This document shows positions 26,222 through 32,400 of a DNA stretch of 32,400 nt, piece by piece. Numbering within the stretch: the stretch's first letter is position 1; every line of letters begins with the position of its first letter. The position numbers and the translations under genes are program-made. A model generated the notes under the pieces. That model worked only from the letters and a program-made list of their open reading frames with translations, was not told the origin of the DNA and did not search any database. The stretch is from Tranzscheliella williamsii (lineage: Eukaryota > Basidiomycota > Ustilaginomycetes > Ustilaginales > Ustilaginaceae), in NCBI GenBank assembly GCA_023212725.1, contig JALBYF010000111.1, forward strand, positions 1 to 32,400, in the 5' to 3' direction.

Positions 26222-26790
26222 GGCGTGGCAAGTATGTATAGCGACGCCTAGAGTCCGTATAATGCTTGCCGTGCTGCCAATGCGGTCGATTCTTATACCG
26301 TGCTTGGCTCGCAGCCCTTGCGACTGTATGGCATGCCCCGACATGGGCCCTGCAAGGTTATCCTCACGCGCAACTTCATCTGTGACACGAAGCCTGACAG
26401 AACCGAAGGCAGCCCGCGCACCGGGCGTGGGATGAAGCTTGGCGCCCCCTGCTTTCGCTTGTGCACCGAGATGGCTCCGTCTGTCCACCGCGCCTGCATC
26501 CCGTCTACAGAGCCGCCGCTGCCGTCACAATAGCCGCGCAAAGAGCCTGCCCTGGCATATCACAAGACGGGCTGATCACGGTTCGCAGGCTCCGTCGCCA
26601 GATTCATATCTAGGCATGTATCTAAGACGGTGAGATGACGAGCTTGGGGCAAAAAGATGACATAAGAGGTGACGACGAGCTGACTACGAAGCGGAACTCC
26701 ACGGGCAAGCAGAGGGGTCCCTTGAGGAAAGAATGCCCGGCTGGCATTGTAGACTGCGTCCCGGTAGGCAGAGGCATTGGCATGACGGTT
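26222..26790. other. Spacer between the two effector-candidate genes
   Basis: About 570 bp. The left 80 bp form the promoter of candidate 1. The rest has no frame with a signal peptide or similarity to the neighbours, so I see no third copy here. Confidence 0.5.
26292..26298 (-). promoter_or_regulatory. TATA box of effector candidate 1
   Basis: TATAAGA on the minus strand lies 71-77 bp upstream of the ATG at 26221. The following bases (TCGACCGCA, then GGCAGC) match those at the paralogue. Confidence 0.6.
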
Positions 26791-27491
26791 TTAAAAGTGG
26801 CTGAGCCAAGAAGCCTCCCCGAGCCTGTTCTCCAGTTCGATCAGCTTGGCTCTGTCGGTTGCGAAGACCCCGACCATGTGGTCGTAGCGTCTGCTACCAC
26901 TAAAAGCGTAATCAGACTCCAGGAAAGCTGTCCACGGGATGCTCCATTCGGGCAGACGGATCCCAGGGCCTAGATGTTGCCGCGCACTGCGGTAGGGGGC
27001 AAGGCAGCTCTCGCATTGTCAGCATTGCGGTATGGCCAGCAGGGACCGGAGCGGACTCACAGGTCTTCGGCAGCCACGATGCGGCGTGCAAACTCTCTGA
27101 TCTCGATGGCTTTCACCTGCGTTTTCCCACCTCCTGCAGCGACGATACTTTCGGGGACGGATCCATGTCGCTCCACGTAGTCCTTCCACCATTGCGCAGG
27201 CGTGCGCCGCGTTGGCGCGGGCGTGGCCGACGTGCTTCCCGAATGGCTTCCCAGGCGGAGTTCGAGGTCGACGGGCGGCGCCGGCCCCACCCTTTCCGAG
27301 TGCGTCGGCATGTTAGCGGCCCAATTGCGTTGCGCATAGCTGCTCCAGAGACGCAGTTCCGTGTCGACGGGCGAGGATGGCTGCTCCCCATCAGCGTCTG
27401 CCCAGTGTGCCGCGCTGGCCGGCGCCAGCGTCGCCCGACACAGGCCAGCAAGCGCCAGCACAGCGCCGACGCACGCAGCTAGATGCTTCAT
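26791..27491 (-). CDS. Small secreted protein, effector candidate 2, paralogue of candidate 1 (two exons)
   Basis: Exon 1 is 27061-27491 and exon 2 is 26791-26986, giving 208 residues. The 74-bp intron 26987-27060 has GTGAGT, CTGAC (branch) and CCGCAG. As in the paralogue, the donor overlaps an in-frame TGA and the junction makes a Leu codon. The signal peptide is residues 1-20 (ending GLCRA). Two related motifs follow: DTELRLWS (43-50) and DLELRLGS (75-82). The second fits LxLxL. Shared blocks with candidate 1 are TP...W, GSVPESIV (110-117), GGGK, EFARRIVAAEDL, ARQHL, LPEW, PW, FATDRAKLIELE and a C-terminal LSH. Candidate 2 is longer by about 24 residues because of the extra motif copy. Exon 2 starts without an ATG and is too short to be noticed by simple frame scanning. 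Function is unknown. Confidence 0.78.
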
Positions 27492-28142
27492 GGCGTTAGC
27501 GTACATGTAGCGACGTTCGCAGGGGTTGGCTCTGGGGCTCGACACCGCTGCCTGTGCGGCCGACTCTTATACGCTCGCAGAGGCGTAGCATGCAATACGC
27601 TGCCTCTGCCCTGCCCCGCTGGCCTACTGCGAATCCTGCAATGCAGCGCTTTCACATAGCCCTTATAATAAGCAACACCGACGAGTCTCCAGTCGCCCAT
27701 CCTTCATTTGTGGACTCACTCTTTCACTCTGCAGTCTATGTATCCACTTCGCGCGGCTGTCCGCGACAGCCTAGTTTCAGGGGAAGCTCGCTTTGAGCAA
27801 GCCGTTCATTTGTCTCTCAGGCCGGCTGAGATGAAAGGCTTACTACAGAGAAGAGCCTTCTGATCGACGTCTTCTGTGCCTACAACGTAATCTGCGGTGC
27901 GGATATGGAACGTATGACGATGTGTCTGCATCTTGCTCTGTGCTGCCGCCAAACAAGACGGCTGTGCGGGAAGGCGGTCCTTGGTCGCAGCGCGCCGGTG
28001 CACCGGGCAGATGTTGCCCCAGCTAGAATGGTACGGCAGGGGTCTGGGCCGCTGCGTTGCGACCTTAGCCGATGCTCGGTGACGGGGCGGGAGGGCAAAC
28101 GGGGCCAGTTGTGTTTGGATGCGCCAAGACTGTCCGCTCTGC
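27492..28142. other. Spacer between effector candidate 2 and the third secreted-protein gene
   Basis: About 650 bp. It includes the promoter of candidate 2 on the left. A minus frame open over 27806-28459 is the shadow of the neighbouring gene plus spacer. No gene is seen. Confidence 0.5.
27565..27571 (-). promoter_or_regulatory. TATA box of effector candidate 2
   Basis: TATAAGA on the minus strand lies 74-80 bp upstream of the ATG at 27491. It is embedded in the same TATAAGA-x-TCG-x-CCGCA-xx-GGCAGC block as candidate 1. Confidence 0.6.
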
Positions 28143-29183
28143 TCAGAGATGGAGCTTTCGGAGCGCCTCCACGGCGGGATCGAGCGCGGCGGCGTCGGGT
28201 GTGTGGATGTGCGGCAGAGGGAGGGCAGAGCGGTCCGCGGCGCCCTGGAGCCGCGTCTGCTGCAGCAAAGAGGGCGCAGAGGGCTGGGTGCGCGCGTGGG
28301 GCGCGGGCCGGGGCGAGAGATACGCGGAACTCTCAGCGTGGGCACCGGGATGCGCAAGCTTGCCGGCATGTTGGAGCAGGTTGTTGCTGTGCTGGACAAG
28401 CCGGTTGTGCGCGTCGATGATATCTTGCCTCTCGTGTGCGGAAAGAGAGGGATCGGCAAGAGCCTTCTGCAGCATTTGCAGAGGTTCAGAGTACAAGGGC
28501 ACTTGCTCGATCAACATGTGGCGGATCGACTCGGGACTGTAGAAGCCGCCAGTCCGGGCCTGGCGCGCAAGCTCGACAAAGGCACCCCACATACGGAACA
28601 TGCGCTCTTCGTACTGCCTCCATGCCGGAGGGAGCTTAGCATATCTGATCGCGGTCGAGATCTGCATCTGGCGCAGCAGGATCGTCTGCTCGGCTATCTG
28701 CATCTCATGGTTCACAGCCATCTGAGTATCCACGAGTTCGCCCGGCTTTCCGCCTGACAGCACCTGATGGAGGAGTTCCTTTGTCATCTTGATGATACGG
28801 AGCAATTTCTGCTCCTTCAACCACACTTCGTAGGGAGGAGCCTCAGGATAGAGGTCAGGGTGATATCGGAGATGCTTGGTTAGGTCGTAGTGTTTGCGAG
28901 TTGATTGCTCTGTCCAAAAGTGAGAAGGCCCCAGGATGTTGAACTCGGTATTCAGGTGCTGGGACTCGTCCCAGGTGCCCACGTACTTGGAAGGGTAGTC
29001 CCACCACTGTAGCTCGCCGGACCGGTACAGCATCGAGCGTCCCGCTGGTGGTGTGAAGTCGGTCTGTATATTGCTGGGAGCGCCAACCGAGCCGGCCGTA
29101 GCGAGCACCAGCAATGCGAGCAACATCGAGAGAAAACAATGCAGTCCAGCGGGCGCACGGCAACGCGCACGGGCAAGCAACAT
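28143..29183 (-). CDS. Putative secreted protein of unknown function, third gene of the cluster
   Basis: This 346-residue protein starts at the first ATG, 29183. The frame continues upstream only to a TTG. Residues 1-35 form a signal peptide with a basic n-region and a strong hydrophobic core (MLLALLVLATAG, 20-31) ending GSVGA. The mature part is rich in Trp, Tyr and His. It contains GELQWWDYPSKYVGTWDESQ, then a long helical region with YEVWLKEQKLLRIIKMTKELL and MQIAEQTILLRQMQI. Further motifs are WRQYEERMFRMWGAF and TGGFYSPESIRHMLIEQVPLY. The C-terminal 90 residues are Ala/His/Pro-rich and disordered. I do not recognise the family. It is not similar to the two effector candidates beside it and lacks their TATA block. 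It lies on the same strand and also looks secreted, so it may belong to the same accessory cluster. Confidence 0.7.
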   Translation of the reverse strand: MLLARARCRAPAGLHCFLSMLLALLVLATAGSVGAPSNIQTDFTPPAGRSMLYRSGELQWWDYPSKYVGTWDESQHLNTEFNILGPSHFWTEQSTRKHYDLTKHLRYHPDLYPEAPPYEVWLKEQKLLRIIKMTKELLHQVLSGGKPGELVDTQMAVNHEMQIAEQTILLRQMQISTAIRYAKLPPAWRQYEERMFRMWGAFVELARQARTGGFYSPESIRHMLIEQVPLYSEPLQMLQKALADPSLSAHERQDIIDAHNRLVQHSNNLLQHAGKLAHPGAHAESSAYLSPRPAPHARTQPSAPSLLQQTRLQGAADRSALPLPHIHTPDAAALDPAVEALRKLHL

Positions 29184-30211
29184 GGCGCAAAGATGGCGAC
29201 GACGGCGGTGCAGACTTGTCAAGGTGCAGGGGGCCGGAGCAGGTGACAGGGCGATGGATACCAGTTCGATGCATGGGCTCGCGTCTCACACAACAAGGCC
29301 TCAAGCTCATCCTCCATCCAAGCTGACCTCCCATCCAAGCTCATCTCCCAAGTTCATCTCCCTTCCAAGTTCATTTCGGTCTGTGTCGAAGGAAAGAACG
29401 GAGAGAGGCCTGCCTCTCTCCCTCGCTGCGACCGAGATGAGAAACGGCGAAGACCCACCCGATGCGGATACGACGGCGATACGCGGCGGCAGCGAGAGTC
29501 TTTTGCAAGGCGGATGGGAAGTGGTCACTGAGGATGGCATGAGCTGTCCAAGTATGCGAAGCAGTCTCGCCATCAGCCATCACGAATTGTGAATTCACCT
29601 GTTGGTGCCATCCCTTGTCCGCAAAGTCCGAGCCGCCAGGCTGCAGGTGGCCGCACGCTGCCGCGTGCAGGGAAGCGGCTAGCTTTGGTAGCATGGCAAG
29701 GCCGGCATGACGTAAGACGGGCTCGGAGCTGGAAAGAGGCAGGAATTTACGGCGGCTATCGATTGGATGGGATATATTTAGCGATGGATTGGCATTTCAG
29801 CGCGCGTGGTTTGGGCTGCTTACTCGAGGCGATGCTGCCCGTGGCCTTACGCCAACATCCAAGCTCATCCCGCCGACCAAGCTGAGAAGAACCCCACATG
29901 CTCTCGAAGGCCGACGAGCTGCGGAAAAACCCTGGCTGCGCTGGGGGGGACGTCATTGCTGACTCTGCTGGTCGTCGCCGTGCGTGGCGCCGCTGCAGCG
30001 GGTCGGGGTTGTGTGTATGCGCCTATCTGAGATTCAGTGGAAGCGAGGCCGGGAAGAGTGCCTGAAAAGCTGTCTCAGATAGCGGTGCGGCTCTAGCGGC
30101 TCAAGAGCCGTCGCCGGTTGCATCCCCGGGCACAGCGCTAGGGTGGGGAGCGATGGGGGGCGGCTTTCTTCCTGCCACCATCTTGTGCGTAACACATGCG
30201 ATCGCGGCGCG
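29184..30211. other. Intergenic region with minisatellite and one weak open frame
   Basis: About 1 kb between divergent genes. It contains the minisatellite listed next. A 107-codon minus frame (29371-29694, ATG start) has a TATA-like TAAATATAT about 80 bp upstream (29772-29780), which matches the geometry of real promoters here. It shows no signal peptide or family motif, so I do not call it a gene. Confidence 0.4.
29303..29379. repeat. Short minisatellite, AAGCTCATCTCCCATCC-like units
   Basis: Five imperfect units of 13-17 bp start at 29303, 29320, 29337, 29350 and 29367, each beginning AAGYTSAYC. Similar isolated words (CCAAGCTCATCC, CCAAGCTGAG) recur at about 29857-29885. Confidence 0.6.
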
Positions 30212-31930
30212 ATGAGGACGGAAGCGGGCCACCATGACTTTGGCTACGAGGCGGTGCGGAACGTGTACTTTCCCAGCTGGCCGCGGGTGGAGCATGCGAT
30301 CTCGTCGCCGCGGCATGCGCAGACGCTCGAGTATCAGCATTCGTCGCTGCTTCTGCGCGGCGTGCGCGTGTTGTATGTGCTCGCCGTGCTTGCGCCGCTG
30401 CATGTGGGTGCCGCCGTCGTCTCGCACGTCGTGTATCCACGCGCCGCCTGGATGCGCAACCACTGGCCGCGCGGCCACTTTCCCAATCGGATGCCCAGCT
30501 GGTCGCTCTTCCAGACGCTCTGCGTCCCGCTCGTCGCCAGCCTCCTGTGGGCGCTCGCGTACGGCGCCCCGCCCACCCGCTCGCTCGCCGAAGAGTCGGT
30601 CATCCCCGTCCTCAGCAGAGTGCTCTTCGGCGTCAAGTACCAAGGCTGGAGCATCGAAGCCGAGCCCGTCAGCCTCCCGCCACTACCCACGCGCAAGACC
30701 ACCATCGGCAACGTAGAGGCGGCCAAGGCGGCGTCGAAACCTCCCACTAGCGACGCGAGCGATGCGGAAGCAACGGAGTACTTGGTCGAGGAGGGGGTGT
30801 CGACCGAGTTGCTGCAGGGCGATCTGGACGGATCGCGGTGGGGGGTGGGGCCGCAGGCGGTGCGCGCGTTCTGGTTGTGGAAGACGGTGGCGGCGCAGGT
30901 CAAGGCGGGGCGGGTGACGGCGGTCAAGGCGGGCAGCAAGCAGGGCGGGGTGGGGTGCGGGCCGGCGCAAAACGGCCACGAGCGGATGGTGCTCTACCTG
31001 ATTGGCGGCGGGGGGCAGGGAGGTGCGGTGCTGACGGGCGCGCTCGCCGGGAGTGTCTGTCGGCAGACGTCGCTGCGGGTGCTGGGCGTGCGGTGTCGGA
31101 CGCCGACCACGGCGGCGCGCGCGTTCCCGGCGGCGCTGCAGGACGCGCTGGCGGCATGGGTCTATGTCACCAAGCGTCTGCACTTTGCTCCGCACAACGT
31201 TGCGCTCATGGGCGACGCCGCCGGCGCCGGGCTCTGCCTCACCCTTCTCCTCTATCTCTGCAGCCTCCAGGTGGCGCATCCGGCGTCGGCGCTCGACCTC
31301 GGCCGCCCGCGCAAGCTCCTCCTCCACTCGCCCCTCGCCGACCTCACGCTCGCCGCACCCTCGCTGTCGCGCAACGCCGGCGTCGACATCCTCACCCCCG
31401 CCATGTGCTCGCTCGCGCGCGACAGCTACCTCCGCCACATCCTCCCCGTCCGCGACCGCACCAACCCGCCCGTAGACTCCACCCCCACCGGCGCTGCCCA
31501 AACCGCACGCATCGCAGCCCGCTACCACCTCCCCACCCTCCCCACCGCTCCGCACACCGCCGTCCAAGCCAGTGAACTCCGCCGCCTCGCCACCGACCTG
31601 CCGCACACGCTGCTTCAACTCGGCGCCTTCCACCCTTTCTTCTGCATGGGCGCCCCCGCTGCCACCAACCCGTACCTCGCCCAAGCCCTGCATCTGCTCC
31701 TGCCCCCGCCCGGCACCTCCCTCGAGCTCCTGCTCACCGTCGGCTCCGCAGAGCTGCTCTACGACAACACCATCCACCTCGCAGACAACCTGCTCGCGCT
31801 CGCCCACCCCGCCCTCAAGGTCTCCACCCTCAAGGCTACCGACAAGCACCACCTCTTTGCCGCCCTCCAGCCCCCCGGCACCCTCAAGACCGAGCTCGAC
31901 GCCGTCGCCACCGCCTTTCTCACCTCCTGA
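30212..31930 (+). CDS. Alpha/beta-hydrolase-3-like membrane protein lacking the nucleophile serine
   Basis: This 572-residue protein starts at the first ATG, 30212. The frame is open further upstream only from a GTG at 30143. Two hydrophobic segments near the N-terminus (RVLYVLAVLAPLHVGAAVV, about 51-70, and FQTLCVPLVASLLWALAYG, about 98-116) suggest membrane attachment. The C-terminal part follows the hormone-sensitive-lipase-like alpha/beta hydrolase-3 fold, but key residues differ. The oxyanion HGGG motif is replaced by LIGGGGQGG (263-271). The GDSAG elbow reads GDAAG (334-338), with Ala336 where the nucleophilic Ser should be. The expected Asp (SAELLYD, Asp518) and His (KHH, 546-547) are present. 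DNA at 31211-31225 is unambiguous. This suggests a catalytically inactive relative or a changed mechanism, though the fold assignment itself is by motif. The gene converges with the partial gene at the right edge, with a gap under 70 bp. Confidence 0.75.
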   Translation: MRTEAGHHDFGYEAVRNVYFPSWPRVEHAISSPRHAQTLEYQHSSLLLRGVRVLYVLAVLAPLHVGAAVVSHVVYPRAAWMRNHWPRGHFPNRMPSWSLFQTLCVPLVASLLWALAYGAPPTRSLAEESVIPVLSRVLFGVKYQGWSIEAEPVSLPPLPTRKTTIGNVEAAKAASKPPTSDASDAEATEYLVEEGVSTELLQGDLDGSRWGVGPQAVRAFWLWKTVAAQVKAGRVTAVKAGSKQGGVGCGPAQNGHERMVLYLIGGGGQGGAVLTGALAGSVCRQTSLRVLGVRCRTPTTAARAFPAALQDALAAWVYVTKRLHFAPHNVALMGDAAGAGLCLTLLLYLCSLQVAHPASALDLGRPRKLLLHSPLADLTLAAPSLSRNAGVDILTPAMCSLARDSYLRHILPVRDRTNPPVDSTPTGAAQTARIAARYHLPTLPTAPHTAVQASELRRLATDLPHTLLQLGAFHPFFCMGAPAATNPYLAQALHLLLPPPGTSLELLLTVGSAELLYDNTIHLADNLLALAHPALKVSTLKATDKHHLFAALQPPGTLKTELDAVATAFLTS

Positions 31931-31996
31931 CCCGCGCTCTTCCCCATCCAACATTCTATTGCCGTGTGTGTGTCTCGGGCGTGGCCGTGCGTGTCG

Positions 31997-32400
31997 CTAG
32001 TGTCTGTCGTTGGCGCGGACGATGACGCTGTGGGCGGGAACGGCAGCGGGATGCAGGAGGGGTGAGCTGGTGCGTCTGCGGCGGGGCGGGGAGGGATACG
32101 TACTGGAAGTGGTGGAGGCCGGGGACGGTGCGCAGGGTGGGCGGGTTTGCGAACCAGGCGGTGTGGAACTGGGTGGCTGGCCAGGTGCGGGCGATGTAGG
32201 CGGTGATGTGTCTTGCTGTCCAGGCGTGGGCGTCGCTCACCAGGCTGGGGGTGAGCTGGGAGGTGGGGGTGGCGATGGCGGCGCGGGCAGCGGGGGGGAG
32301 GATGGGGGGGGGCGGGGAGGGGTGGGGGCCAGTGAAGCCGCGGAGGCCGTCGGTGGTGATGGTGGAGTAGAGCGGCGCACGCAGGGAGGCCGGGATGGGG
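31997..32400 (-). CDS. 3' part of an unrecognised gene (runs off right edge)
   Basis: A minus-strand frame is open from the window edge (32400) down to 32104 and encodes LRAPLYSTITTDGLRGFTG, a Pro-rich stretch, SLVSDAHAWTARHITAYIA, then FHTAWFANPP and VPGLHHF. A likely intron at 32028-32103 (76 bp) has a GTACGT donor, CTCAC branch-like sequence and CCACAG acceptor. It leads to a 31-nt last exon, 31997-32027, ending VIVRANDRH and a TAG stop. Without splicing the frame continues to 31956 in low-complexity Pro/Thr/Arg sequence, which looks like translated intron. I do not recognise the family. The 5' end and function are outside the window. Confidence 0.5.

Noticed and set aside
29371..29694. 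107-codon minus frame with a TATA-like element about 80 bp upstream
   Set aside because: It has no signal peptide, no family motif and neutral codon use. It also overlaps the minisatellite flank. One promoter-like word in an AT-rich patch is weak support.
30143..30211. Upstream extension of the hydrolase-like protein by 23 residues
   Set aside because: The frame there begins with GTG, not ATG, and shows no conserved feature.

Overview
The window looks like nuclear DNA of a basidiomycete fungus, most likely a smut or smut-like yeast (Ustilaginomycotina). The evidence is the high GC content, mostly intronless genes, the few short (67-76 bp) introns with GT...CTGAC-like...AG signals, a fungal gene set (BST1, MAF1, PUS7, TMA23, a Bqt4-like KilA-N protein, OPT transporter, GH3 beta-glucosidase) and a tandem cluster of small secreted proteins of the kind found in smut genomes. 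The species cannot be named from the sequence alone.

Layout, left to right. Positions 1-1195 hold the end of a Ty3/Gypsy-type retroelement on the minus strand: the N-terminus of gag, running off the left edge, and an LTR-like leader. Housekeeping genes follow: FKBP12 (+), a Bqt4-like inner-nuclear-membrane KilA-N protein (-), MAF1, the RNA polymerase III repressor (+), PUS7/TruD pseudouridine synthase (-), an OPT oligopeptide transporter (+), a fatty-acid hydroxylase/sterol desaturase-family enzyme (-), a secreted GH3 beta-glucosidase with one intron (-), and a 1403-residue protein that joins BST1 (GPI inositol-deacylase) to a C-terminal domain resembling the V-ATPase assembly factor Vma22/CCDC115 (-). 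Next is TMA23-like nucleolar protein (+).

The region 25.6-29.2 kb is accessory in character. It holds three minus-strand secreted proteins. Two are tandem paralogues whose second exons are easily missed because the GTGAGT splice donor sits on an in-frame TGA. Both carry an LxLxL (EAR-like) motif in an otherwise divergent region, and their promoters share a conserved TATA block. The right end has an alpha/beta-hydrolase-3-like membrane protein (+) that lacks the nucleophilic serine, and the 3' part of an unrecognised gene (-) leaving the window.

The housekeeping genes cover ribosome, tRNA and Pol III biology (MAF1, PUS7, TMA23), the ER and secretory pathway (BST1-Vma22) and nutrient handling (OPT, GH3). 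They show no common pathway. The most notable observations are the BST1-Vma22 fusion and the EAR-motif effector-candidate pair.
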